In this document: positions 35,487 through 45,952 of the stretch, in pieces
Numbering within the stretch: position 1 is the stretch's first letter
Layout of the letters: every line of letters starts with the position of its first letter
DNA from: Loripinus fragilis
Lineage: Eukaryota > Mollusca > Bivalvia > Lucinida > Lucinidae
NCBI GenBank assembly: GCA_964019695.1
Contig: OZ026515.1
Coordinates: 73,977,644-74,041,643, forward strand
Length of the DNA stretch: 64,000 bases
Direction of reading: 5' to 3'
Position numbers and translations under genes: made by a program
The notes under the pieces: generated by a model
Told to the model about the DNA's origin: nothing
Seen by the model: only the letters and a program-made list of their open reading frames with translations
The model's database searches: none

Positions 35487-36640
35487 AGCAGGACGATCAA
35501 ATAACGCAAGAAACTTAACTGCAGAGACTACAAATAACGAAACCACTACAAAAATTATAAATTTATCAAGAAAAAGATTGACAGATTCTGAACAAAAACT
35601 ATTAGAAAAAGGCTTAAAATTTACCCCGTCCCCTGAGCGGGGAAACCAACAAGAATTAAAAGAGGATATATTTGAATTCACAAGAAAATTACGCCTAGCA
35701 GAATATTTTAATGGCACAGAAGACCCAAATATTTCTCTAGTCAAAAACAAAAGTGATTTTATTCCTCCAAGAAATCGCAATGCAGCATTTGATAGGTATA
35801 TTGAAAATGTGCAAAATAAACCTAACTCAAACAATAAATATAACATATCTTTAGCAGAAAGAAATGCTATTAAATCTCTAGCAAATGACCAATCAATTAT
35901 TTTTAAGGAAGCTGATAAGGGTGGAGCTGTTGTCATAATGGATAGGGAACGCTATATAGAAAAAGTCGAACATATGCTTTCAGAAAAAAAAAATTATGTA
36001 AAATAGGATACTGACCCGCAAAAAAACAGATAGAACAAAATACAACAAAATTCATTAAGAACTATAAAGATAATTTAACACAAAAAGAAATGGACTATTT
36101 GTTAAATTTTGAAAGAAAACCTAGTAACTTTTATGGTTTACATAAAGTTCACAAAAGTGACCAAATTCGAAATGCATGTGATCAATTTGATACTCATTAT
36201 GTGCAAGTTGAAAATGTAACCAATCTTAAATTTAGACCAATCGTTGCGGGACCAGCTTGCCAAACTCATCGTTTGAGTAATTTAATTGACATTTTACTCG
36301 GCCCTTAAACAAAACGAGTAAAAAGATACTTTAGGGATACAACAGATATCTTGAATCATTTACCCCTTACTGTACCCGAAAATACACTCCTGGCATCATT
36401 TGATGTTGAATCATTATGTTCGAATATTCCACATGAGCTTGGAATTGAGCCATCAAATATTGGCTCAGAAAATATCCAAATGATATCCCATCTAGATTTC
36501 CTAAAAATCTCATTATAGAAGGTATAGAGTTTATATTAAAAAATAACACATTTTGTTTTAATGAGAAAAAGTATCGTCAAACGAAAGGAACTGCAATGGG
36601 GACAAAATTTGCGCCTGTTTATGCTACCTTAGTAATACAT
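35487..36640 (+). pseudogene. Penelope-like reverse transcriptase, N-terminal half, copy B
   Basis: Same motif order as copy A: KEADKGGAVV (about 35907-35936), FYGLHKVHK (about 36129-36155), RPIVAGPACQTHRLSN (about 36235-36280), stop near 36306, FDVESLC (about 36399-36419), and the QTKGTAMGT piece (about 36577-36603). Frames break at 36004, 36306 and around 36450. The joint after GTAMGT is the same as in copy A, so the catalytic xxDD motif is missing here too. Confidence 0.85.
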
Positions 36641-36659
36641 ATTTAGAGAAAAAAATATA

Positions 36660-36926
36660 TAACCGCAAAGGCTGTGATGAAGAATATATTGGGGAAACAG
36701 GTGACACCCTCCGTCATCGCCTTACAGTCCATAGACAGCAAATAAGAGATGCCAGAGTTCGAATACTGTATGTCAGTAGCCATATTGCAAACTGCGCAAG
36801 ATTTCAGCCTGTTAAATTTACAATTCTGCCACTTTATAAAATGCAGACTGATTGCGCCTCCGCATGCAAAATTAAAGAAAAACATTTTATTGGCCTTTTT
36901 AAACCAAAATTGAATAAAAACATTTA
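36660..36926 (+). pseudogene. GIY-YIG endonuclease remnant, copy B
   Basis: The frame reads CDEEYIGETGDTLRHRL and goes on to SSHIANC and KEKHFIGLF. It is closely similar to 33630-33880, with the same start point after the deletion joint. Confidence 0.8.
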
Positions 36927-37052
36927 GAATTCTTATATCTGTCAATCTTTTTCACAACATTTCTACCTATTTTTACATTATAATACTTGTGACGTCACTT
37001 CCTGTATTTAATAACGTTGTTGCTATAGACGCTGACGTCGTTTAATAAAATG

Positions 37053-37090
37053 TTTTCTGAAGATCTACACAGTAGTGAAACGCGTTAAGA
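37053..37090 (+). ncRNA. Candidate minimal hammerhead ribozyme, copy B terminus
   Basis: TTTT, CTGAAGA, TCTACACAGTAGT, GAAA, CGCGTT, AAGA. The core is intact. Stem I has one U-G wobble where the inverted copy has C-G, so pairing is kept. The copy A terminus (34017-34055) has a damaged core (TTGTAGA, AAAA). Confidence 0.5.
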
Positions 37091-37136
37091 ATTAAATTTG
37101 AAGAAAAAACAAGGCGATTTTTTATTCTTTATTTGA

Positions 37137-37137
<1 letters not shown>

Positions 37138-37169
<32 letters not shown>
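37138..37169. repeat. (AT)n tract
   Basis: Alternating AT directly after the truncated Penelope terminus and directly before the next element's terminus. With the tract at 31969-32117 it suggests the cluster inserted in one (TA)n target. Confidence 0.9.
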
Positions 37170-37171
<2 letters not shown>

Positions 37172-38196
37172 ACTTTAGTTACGCACCACCTTTCCAGGAC
37201 CCACATATTTTTACGATAATGGTGGAATCAAACATTCTCTATGATAATTTACTATTGACATTTTATCTGTTTCATGACATCGAAAAAATATCTTAATCAC
37301 TCATGCGTATCAATCTGCAACGTCAAATGCAATTTTGACAAAAATGCTCGCGCAACTTGAACGTCTATATTTTCTATTTGCGTTTTGCGCTAGGAATTAC
37401 CCATGACGATCGTTGTGACAGAAAAACACCCAAAACAATTGTTTTATTCAAGTAAACTCCCCTTTTTTGGCCGTTGAAGTTAGTAACACTGTTACTTTTT
37501 GAAGAAATGCTCGTTTCGACGTCATATCTTCAACAGGTTTTCCTTCGCAAATTGTTTTGTTATGAGTCACATGTTGGCATAGAAGTATCAAAACACAAAA
37601 ACATCTTATCATTGACACGTCTTATATCCTTGGTAGTAGTGACGTCATCACTAACGTCAACACCATGACGCCAATTAATCCATTTATTTTTTTACGAAAA
37701 TAAACGGCGGATACATGGGTGTTTAAAGTGAAATTATAAAAGAAGTGTTTTGATGACTAGTTTACTCATAATCATACGATATTTTACCTAACTTAAAAAA
37801 AAAGTCATAAAATAACCTTTTTCAAACCTTGGTCAGCTGGGAACCAAAATAGTAAAACATTTAAAAAAAAACTTATGAAGTTAACAAACACATTCCAGTC
37901 TTAGATACTGCCAATAATAATTCAGCTCTTATCTCTGGCATTGCAGAAATTTGACCCTAAAAAAGTGCAATGTGATCTGAGTTTCATTCGAATAATGCAA
38001 TGTGAAATGGTGTTTTGAGGGTAGTGTCCTTCAAGATCCATTTTCCCACTTGTTTCTCATCTGATCACAATAAAACTTCAATGGCTTATGCAAATATAAA
38101 TGCGCTTTATGCTGGTAGCCTCAGAATAAAAATAGCATATTTTGTTTTAGGGTAATTTTCATTTTAAAAGTGGTGCGTAACTAAAGTGGCTCACTG
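37170..38196. mobile_element. Tc1-type non-autonomous DNA element
   Basis: CCACTTTAGTTACGCACCAC (37170-37189) is the exact reverse complement of 38170-38189. The right end continues as CTCACTG before TA, and the partial copy at 25490 continues as CTAACTG before TA. The real terminus is therefore CAGT(T/G)AGCCAC with a TA target. The left end here has lost about 7 bases against the (AT)n tract. The 1 kb interior has no transposase. The open frame at 37474-37668 has no known domain. Confidence 0.8.
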
Positions 38197-38319
38197 TATG
38201 TAGTCTTTAGTTTATTATTAAGGATATATTAAATGTTATAATGTATAATGTCAATGTATTAAGTATATTATAATTTTAACAAGCACAATCAATTGTTCAA
38301 CTGACCCAATATTGGTTTA

Positions 38320-41300
38320 AACATATTTATTCATAACTCTGTCAAAATACATACACATAAGAAAGTACAACATAATGAGAGGATCTGAACGAAAGCATAT
38401 TGCTTATAGAGTTCATTTCCTCGGTAATTATTAGTTACAGTATCATTTATGGCGATATATCATATCTAATTTCTCTGTTACACGTATGCATATAATGTTC
38501 ATATGATACTATAGGTAACAGTCATTTTTAAAAGGAAGCATTGTTGTTTATTGTTTTGGTCCAAACTAATATAAGAAAAAGTGAAAAAAAAAAGAAGAAA
38601 GAAAAACTGGTCATCTCTCGATCCCTCCGTAGGTCCACAACCCCACCTGATGTTCAAGTTTAAACGTGACTAATCGTTTAAGATTTAGCTAGATAGCATT
38701 GCAAATCTTTTTGTAGCCAAAATATACAGTTGCACCTGCTTGAAAATAAAGTTGTTTTCTTCTGTTGTTGCTTCTGGAATACCAAACAATAATTTAGGTA
38801 CTGACAATGGTTGTGGATTGAGGTATAGATAACGTATCCGCTGGTTTCTATAAAGATCACATGATAGTAAATAATGAGAGGTGGTTTCTATTGCACCACA
38901 TGAACACCGAGACTCTTGAATTATGTTTTTTGTATACAAGTGGTATTTAAGGTTACTACATTCTAATCTTAATCTTGAGTGGTATATTTGGCCAGATCTT
39001 GACGTATGAACTATGTCAAAGTATTAAGGATATGGTTTTTCGCTACGAGTTTGATTCAATTGACGTTTGAAGCTATTCAATGTAGGAGAATCACGTACCA
39101 TAAGGTCTAAAGAATTTCAATCTCTGAGGGTTGATGGCAAGAAAGAGTTTGCATGAGAAACTGTGCGAGCGGGTGGTACACTAAAATTGTTCATGTTACA
39201 TAGCTGGTATGTAGAAATATTTTGGACTCGCTGTGGAATTAGTGATTGTAAGTATTGAGGTGCTAACCCATTTAAAATTTTATATAACTGGAATAATTTG
39301 TGGTTGTTTCGTCTCTTCTGGAGTGTTTGTATTCCTGTATCGTCATATAATTTATGTATACTACATAGTTTCGTGGCACCTGTAATTATACGTGCTGCTT
39401 CAATTTGGATGCTTTCTAAATTTCTTTTATTTTCAATTGAACAATTATCCCATATTATGTTGGCATATTCCAAGAGTGATCTGATGTATGTCGTATATAG
39501 TTTTAACAATGATAATCTATCTAACATGAGTTTGTTTCTTCTTAACGAACCAATTCTTTTCCAAGCCCTTTCAACTATATACGCAATATGTTCTGTCCAT
39601 GTGGCGTCACTACTGAAAATAAGTCCCAAACGTTTGTGCTTAATAAATTCATTAATTTGCGTAGTACCCATGTATAAGGGAGGGTGGAAGGGTTTGAAAA
39701 GTTTTCTAGATTGAATAAGGGATACAGTTTTGTTTGGATGAAAGTCAACTAACCAAGTTTTGGCCCATTTGTATATCAAGCTGAGATCTGTATTAAGTTG
39801 GAGAGCTGCGGTAACTGGGTTTTCCACTATAACATACAAACTAGTATCATTGGCAAACAGTCTTATATTACAACGAAGGTCTTTAACTATATCGTTGAAA
39901 TAGATTAAAAATAAAGTTGGGCCGTAAATGGATCCCTGAGGGACACCTGCTGTGATGAATTTCCACAACGATGCTACCACCTTAATGCAGACTCGTTGTT
40001 GTCTGTTAGATAAATAATCTTTAAAGCAGCCAAGAATATTTTCGGAAATACCTATGCTGCGCAATTTAAGCAAAAGACCCTTGTGCCAAACCCGGTCGAA
40101 CGCCCTGCTGATGTCACAAAATTCTATTCGAATTTCTTTGTTCTCATCAAGAGCCTTTGAAAATTCATGATTCATTTAAAGTAACTGATTGACTGTGGAA
40201 TCACCTCGTCGGAAGCCGGATTGAAATGGAGCATTAACATTGTTTAAGATGAGGTACTCATTTAGCTTCTTATTTATTATTTTTTCCATCAGTTTACCTT
40301 GAATACTATCAAGTGAAATAGGTCTATAATTTTTAGGATTCGTTTTACTATCCTTTTTATGAATAGGTATAACATTAGACAATTTATATGAGTCGGGGAA
40401 CTCTTGAAGCCTCATTGACATTGTTGAATAATTTGGTGTAAGGATATGCTAATTCTTGCTTTCCTTCTTTGATCAGCTTCGGACTAATACCATCAGGTCC
40501 AGAGGCTTTGTTGGCATCAAATTCATTTATTGCCTTAATTACATCTTGCTGCGTGACTACAATTTCATTTAGAGTATCGTAATTTGGTGTAACGAAGTTG
40601 GGAAGGTGAGCATTGGTGTCATCAACAGTTGATTGTTGGATAAAGAATTCATTAAGTACTTCTGCCTTTTGGTCATCTGATTCAATTACTAGGCCATTAG
40701 ACTCCAGGATAGGTACACCGTTTTGATTTGAATCATACAATAAAAAATTTGAAGCGGTTTTATACCATGATTTACTATTAGATTAATTATTTCTTAAATC
40801 TTGTGACAGCTTTTGAAAATACTTAATTTTACCTTCTCGTAGGTGAAAATTAACTTCATTTCGTTTCAATTTAAATTTATTCCACGCATGTTTCGTATAC
40901 GTTCGTTTAGCCTTCCTAAATAATCGTTTCCGTTGTCTTATTAAGGCCTTAATTTTGGAATTCATCCATTCAGGTTCATTTGGTCTAATTGTTACTTTCT
41001 TATTTGGTATAGTGTCTTTTGCTGCAGTTAATATATGTTTTGTTATGTTATCTGAGATTTCATTTATATTATTAGAGGTAAACAATGCATCCCAGTTAGC
41101 GTCATTTAGTTTCTGCCTGTAATGATTGTAGTTTCCCCTGTCATATAACTAAACTTCGCGTTTGAAAGTTTTCTGTATTGATTTTTCGAAATTTTAGTGT
41201 GACAAGTATCGGACAGTGGAACCGGACTAGATTTGGCACAATGGGGGAAATAACATCGCTAAATAAAACGTTTGAAGGATTGTTTACTAAGGCAAGCTCA

Positions 41301-41767
41301 ATTAATGTCGAGGAATTTTCTGTAAAATGTGTCTGTTCATCAATCAGCTGACATAGATCATATGAAAGGATCAAATTTTGCATTTTATTGGGAAGGTTGT
41401 TATTATGCATATTGCAATTAAAGTCCCCCTAAAATAACAATATCTTTGGTAGATGAGGTGTTTAAATTCTCAACGTACGTTCAATAGAGTCCCATAATTC
41501 AATCCCTGCGTTTGGAGGCCTATAAATGCCACATAGTAAAAATTTGTGGTTTGGGATATTAATTTCGACACAGAGCCCCTCAAGATCGCCATAAATTAGA
41601 TTTGTTAATTTATGAGATGATATTCCACTTTTAATGTATATAGCTACAACACCACCAGGTCGGTCATTACTGTCTTTTCTATAGGGGGCATGAAAATTTG
41701 GAATCATTATATCCTCCGTTTTTTGTTGGGTGACCACCATGTCTCTGTTAATACTACTATATCGTAG
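38320..41767 (-). pseudogene. Jockey-type non-LTR retrotransposon, main part (endonuclease to reverse transcriptase C-terminus)
   Basis: On the minus strand, from high to low coordinates: the apurinic-type endonuclease, with TETWW at about 41730-41745 and RPGGVVAIYIK at about 41630-41660. GIYRPP follows near 41520, then the linker. Reverse transcriptase starts with ASGPDGISPKLIK (about 40475-40510), KNYRPISL (about 40315-40340) and FQSGFRRGDSTVNQL (about 40180-40225). After an in-frame stop at 40176-40178 come the A motif FCDISRAFDRVWHKGL and GVPQGSIYGPTLFL. The catalytic FADD box is altered to FAND (Asn codon at 39850-39852). A C-terminal CxC...H...C motif (CSCGAIETTSHYLLSC) lies at about 38870-38915. 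The element normally makes a protein that nicks target DNA and reverse-transcribes element RNA there. This one is dead: several frameshifts, a stop and a mutated active site. Confidence 0.88.
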
Positions 41768-41892
41768 TGTAACATGTATGGTATTTATCTGTTTCATATT
41801 TTGTTTACTTAGTTTCTGATTGACCCAGATATTGGAGATATTGATGGTAAATAAGTTGTTGTAAACAAAGTATTTATTGGGTTATAAGATTT

Positions 41893-42088
41893 TTCTAGAA
41901 TGATGACTAAACATCTAGAAGTTACCAGAAAAGCCTAGAACCCTCTAGAATTTTCTTTTCCATGCCAATAGAAGCTTTGAGTAGGTTCTGGAATTCAGTG
42001 GAATCATTGAGTAATCTCTGGAACTTTCCGGAATGAATAAATATAGCATATGATATCATAGTTCTTTCCTGATAAATCCAGAACTTTC
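41893..42088 (+). promoter_or_regulatory. Heat-shock-element-like array in U3
   Basis: GAA triplets stand exactly 10 bp apart at 41918, 41928, 41938 and 41948, with another at 41898. Opposed pairs occur as TTCTAGAA (41893-41900), GAATTTTC (41948-41955), TTCTGGAA (41986-41993) and GAACTTTC (42081-42088). A full three-unit site, GAACTTTCCGGAA, is at 42021-42033. Heat shock factor trimers bind alternating nGAAn/nTTCn units with 5-bp spacing, and a 10-bp GAA ladder is the gapped form. The 3' LTR keeps the three-unit site as GAACTTTCCAGAA. Binding is inference. Confidence 0.6.
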
Positions 42089-42097
42089 TTAAAGGGT

Positions 42098-42107
42098 ATA
42101 TATAAGA
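42098..42107 (+). promoter_or_regulatory. TATA box of the LTR promoter
   Basis: TATATATAAG lies 10 bp downstream of the last GAA/TTC pair, a normal place for the U3 core promoter. Confidence 0.65.
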
Positions 42108-42418
42108 GTTAATATTCATAAGGGCATCTTTGAAATAATTTCACCATTTAAAAGTCTAAACCTTTTGTACTGGAATTCTATAGTGGAACACTGTGTTTAA
42201 TTTATTCATTCTGGATTACTTTGGATTATTCAGTTTTGGATTCAGACTTAGTTTTCATTTGGATTTAACTTCAAAATCTGGGGATCAGAAACTGCTGAAA
42301 GATTTGAGTTGATAAATATTCTGAGGGACAGTTTGGACATACAAGGTATTGTAAATTAGACTTTCTTTGATTGTATAACTATTTTCCATTGCTTATTGTA
42401 AATGATAATTTTGTTTTT

Positions 42419-42424
42419 AATAAA
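42419..42424 (+). promoter_or_regulatory. Polyadenylation signal in LTR
   Basis: AATAAA in a T-rich stretch about 95 bp before the LTR end. Confidence 0.55.
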
Positions 42425-42522
42425 TTTTGTTAAATTTTAAAAGTGCTTTTTGCTGACTTTCCAAATAGCAAATTTTGGTTTCCTGAATTTGTTTCTAGTT
42501 ACGCCTGGCACTTAACAGAAAT

Positions 42523-42543
42523 TGGGGGCTCAGAGTCCGGGAT
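42523..42543 (+). other. Primer-binding site
   Basis: TGGGGGCTC, AGA, GTCCGGGAT. The outer blocks are those of the tRNA-Pro site used by many retroelements (TGGGGGCTCGTCCGGGAT) with three extra bases, AGA, in the middle. It lies 5 bp after the 5' LTR. Confidence 0.65.
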
Positions 42544-42631
42544 TGAAATTTCTTCTTCACCAAATTAATTTGAAATTTTAAAGAATTTTTACTGTTTGCT
42601 GTTTAGCTAGTAGAAGCCAGCAAAAACAACT

Positions 42632-43735
42632 ATGTCATTCAAACTTAGTGATTTTACTGCGTCGCCTTCTCAGGAGCTGTTAGATTTAGCAAAAAAGTCT
42701 GATCTATTAGACATTGCTGATTATTATGGCCTACCCAATATCAAAAAGACCATGTTAAAACATGAAATTAAGAATATTCTCATTCAGTTCTTTGTGGACG
42801 AAGAAATATTTGATTCCTCAGCCACATCTCAGATTCTGGTTACCCAGACTGAGGGAATTAGAAATTAAAAGGCAGGTTGAGATGGAAAAATTAAGGTTAG
42901 AACATGAGAACAGAATAAGGGTAGAAAATGCAGAGCGTGAAGAGAGATTGAGACGTGAGAAAGAAGAACGAGAGGAAAGAATAAGACTGGAAACATTAGA
43001 AAGAGAAGATAGGTTGTTGAGACAAAAAATTGAAATGGAAGAACGAGAGAGGGAAAAACAAAGAGAAATGGAAAGAGAAAAATTAGAACAAGAACGTATT
43101 GAAATTGAAAAAGAAAAATTACACTTTGAGTTAAAAATGAAAGAACTTGAGTTAGAAGGAAAATCTAAATCAAAACCTTTGCCTTTAGACTCTGGCAAAT
43201 CTTTTGATGTAACAAAACACATCCGACTTGTTCCTCCATTTCAAGAAAAAGACGTTGACAAATATTTTTTTTACATTTTGAGAAGGTGGCAGAAAACCTG
43301 AAATGGCCAAGAGAGCACTGGACTTCACTTTTGCAGAGCGTTGTATTAGGCAAAGCTCGAGAAATTTATACTCAGCTTTCACTAGAACAAAGCTCAGACT
43401 ATGACAAAGTAAAAGAACTTATTCTTAAGGCTTATGAGTTGGTCCCTGAGGCTTACAGGCAGGAATTTAGAGATTGTAGGAAAGAACCTAACCAGACTCA
43501 TGTGGAATTTGCTAGTGGTGCTCTTCAAAGAAAGTAGGTTCTGATCATGAAAAACTAAGACAGCTTATGCTTGTTGAGGAATTCAAATGGTGTATAAATT
43601 CTGATGTCAAGGCTTTCTTAAATGAAAAGGAAGTTGAAAATTTGGATGTAGCAGCTAGACTAGCTGATGATTATTCTTTGACTCATAAACTTCTTTTGTT
43701 AGCAAGCCATTTCCTAGGAAACCATTTAACCCTCA
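42632..43735 (+). pseudogene. gag: Gag: N-terminal domain, coiled coil and SCAN-like capsid
   Basis: The frame starts at ATG 42632 (MSFKLSDFTASPSQELLDLA) and shifts near 42845. It continues as a long coiled coil with repeated E, R and K (about 42870-43165), followed by RLVPPFQEKDVDKYF. It shifts again at a run of eight T near 43270. The capsid part then reads WTSLLQSVVLGKAREIYTQL and, after that, LVPEAYRQEFRDCRKEPNQT (about 43440-43500). Downstream pieces LRQLMLVEEFKWCIN and VAARLADDY appear in the next register. Order and spacing recall the SCAN domain, which is thought to derive from Gmr1-type capsids. About three shifts break the frame here; the intact element would have made the particle-forming protein. 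Confidence 0.8.
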
Positions 43736-43910
43736 ATTAAAATTTACACCTCAATCAAGACCATTTTCCCCTCAGTCAAAACCATATTCCCCTGAGTCAG
43801 GTCCAAAATCCATCCCCAGTAATCCATCTGATAATTCCAGTCATTCATTTACTCCCAAACCTAGATTTTCTGGTGAAAACAAAGGTCAAAGTCCATTATC
43901 CCAGCCAATT

Positions 43911-43952
43911 TGCAATTATTGTAAACAATCAGGCCATATCATTTCTGAATGT
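43911..43952 (+). other. gag: Gag CCHC zinc knuckle
   Basis: CNYCKQSGHIISEC is a perfect CX2CX4HX4C nucleocapsid knuckle, in a register different from the capsid frame. A proline/serine-rich linker (about 43735-43905) precedes it. Confidence 0.85.
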
Positions 43953-44063
43953 ATAGCTTTGAAAAGAAAGAGAGAAAAAGAGAGACAGGAGAGTCCTAAA
44001 CCCACAGGTCTCACCTCTTAAAGGCTAAAACCACAGTCTTCTATTCAGGATGAGAATCCTATT

Positions 44064-44732
44064 TTGGCCAAAACATCTGAGACTGATGCCATTATGGAGA
44101 TTTATAAACCATTCTTATCAGATGGTTCTGTGTCACTAAATAGTGACTTTGCCCAGTCTACCCCTATTAAAATCTTACGAGATACTGGTGCTTCTCAATC
44201 CCTTATCTTGGCAGATACCCTGCCTTTTTCTGAGAAGACTTCTTCTGGGACAAGTGGCCTTATCCAGGGTGTAGAATATGGATTTATTAATGTACCGCTC
44301 CATAACATTTATTTGTCCTCAGACTTAGTTACTGGTCTCGTGACTGTAGGTATTAGACCTTCTTTACCCTTTAAAGGTGTTCACTTGCTGTTAGGCAATG
44401 ATTTGTCTGGAGATAAGGTTGTGGTAGACCCACTTTTGACCAGCACACCATGTGTTGATCAACTGCCTGATCCTATTGAGCAGGAAATTCCTGACCTTTA
44501 CCCTTCTTGTGCTGTCACTAGGGCAATGTTAAAGAAAGCCAATCAGAATAATGGGATGCAGGATATAAATTTAGCTGACACTTTGATAGGTCAGTCCTTT
44601 AATGATGAGATTTCAAATTCTCTTTCCCCCAGCCAGTCTGACATTCAGACTGACTTTGACACTTCAAGGGCAAACCTTGACCTTTCACCTTCAATTTCAA
44701 ATGACCAGCTGTCAAGGTCACAGCTTTGTTAG
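44064..44732 (+). pseudogene. pol: Retropepsin-type protease region
   Basis: KILRDTGASQSLI carries the catalytic D-T/S-G triplet (DTGAS at residues 40-44 of the frame). HLLLGNDLSGDKVV (about residues 111-124) is the matching C-terminal flap-side motif of gypsy proteases. The enzyme would cleave Gag-Pol as a dimer in the particle. The frame runs to a TAG at 44730. Sequence continuing the same register for another 100 bp suggests the stop is a lesion in a longer polyprotein. Confidence 0.85.
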
Positions 44733-44833
44733 GAACAACACAGTGATCCTGAGATATCACCTTTATTTGAAAGAGTTTTAGATGAAAATGAAATGTCACA
44801 AGTCCCTGTTTGTTATTATGTGAAAAATGACTT

Positions 44834-45952
44834 TTGTTGAGAAAATGGCGTCCTCTTGATGTCTCAGCAGATGATGAGTGGACAGTTAACCACCAGATTG
44901 TGGTCCCTAGGACTTATCGTCCTGAAATTTTGAATTTGGCCCATGAAACTCCCATGTCAGGCCATTTAGGTGTAAATAAGACTTATCACAAAATTCTTAA
45001 TCATTTCTTTTGGCCAGGATTAAAATTAGATGTTTCTCAGCACTGCAAATCCTGCCACACTTGTCAAATGGTAGGAAAACCCAATCAGACCATTCCAAAA
45101 GCTTCTTTACAGCCCATTCCTGCCTTTGATGAACCTTTTAGCAGAATCATTATTGACTGTGTAGGTCCCCTACCCAAAACAAAGTCAGGTTGTCAATATC
45201 TTTTGACTATTATGTGTGCTTCAACACGCTCCCCTGAAGCCATTCCACTTAGAAATATTAAGACTAAGACAGTTGTTAAGGCACTTGTGAAGTTTTTTAC
45301 CTTTGTGGGACTTCCAAGGTCTGTACAATCTGATCAAGGTTCAAATTTTATGTCGGGAATTTTTCAACAAGTCATGCATGAACTTGGTATTAAACAGTAC
45401 AAGTCATCGGCTTATCATCCTGAAAGTCAGGGTGCCTTAGAAAGATTTCATCAAACTTTGAAAAACATGATCAGATCTTATTGCTTTGACACTGAAAAGG
45501 ATTGGGATGAGGGCATACATTTTCTTTTATTTGCTGTTAGGGGCTCTGTACAGGAGTCTCTTGGGTTCAGCCCATTTGAACTGGTATTTGGGCATACTGT
45601 GCGCGGACCCTTGAAACTTCTGAAAGAAAAATTTCTCTCAGATGATGATAGCTCTTTGAACTTACTTCAGTATGTGTCTGATTTCAAAAATAGACTATCA
45701 AAAGCCTGTGAAGCTGCTCGGTCCAATCTCAAATCAACTCAAAGCAAAATGAAACTACGTTATGATGAAAATGCTCAGGATAGAAATTTTGAACCTGGAG
45801 ACAAGGTACTTGCTCTTTTGCCCATTCCTGGTAAGCCATTGCAAGCTAGATATTATGGTCCTTATACTGTTGACAAAAAGTTAAGTGATGTTAATTACAC
45901 TGTCAACACTCCTGGGAGGCGCAAACAAAAACAGTCATATCAACATGCTTAA
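44834..45952 (+). pseudogene. pol: Integrase, located upstream of reverse transcriptase
   Basis: The HHCC zinc domain has His in LAHE and SGH (about residues 37 and 44) and Cys in KSCHTCQ (about 74 and 77), with FFWPG between. The DDE core has Asp in IIIDCVGP (about 108), Asp in VQSDQGSNF (about 167) and Glu in GALERFHQ (about 203). The D-to-E spacing is 35 residues, as in retroviral integrases. The GPY/F-type tail shows FEPGDKVLALLP and ARYYGPY. Strand-transfer chemistry joins element DNA to the target with a 4-6 bp stagger, here 4. The core domain is open and complete. The frame starts after a shift near 44835 and ends at 45952, where the linker to reverse transcriptase continues in another register. 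Confidence 0.92.

Larger units (their letters stand above)
34138..37137 (+). mobile_element. Penelope-like retroelement, copy B (longer 5' part, same internal deletion)
   Basis: After the copy A terminal repeat it adds about 1.1 kb not present in copy A, opening with an ATG at about 34170 (reading MPRTRQQRNSPEERRVM, then stop). It then repeats the copy A region with about 97% identity by eye. It ends in the terminal repeat at about 37040-37137, cut short where (AT)n begins. Reading frames are broken at several points. Confidence 0.85.
41768..42517 (+). repeat. 5' LTR of the Gmr1-type element
   Basis: It starts TGTAACATGTATGG and ends CTTAACA. The 3' copy starts TATAACATG, so the TG is kept only here. 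U3 holds the heat-shock-like sites and TATA box described below. An AATAAA lies at 42419-42424. Confidence 0.93.

Noticed and set aside
42818..43222. 134-codon Ser/Phe-rich frame on the minus strand
   Set aside because: It is the antisense of the gag coiled coil; the Glu/Lys/Arg codon bias keeps the opposite strand open.
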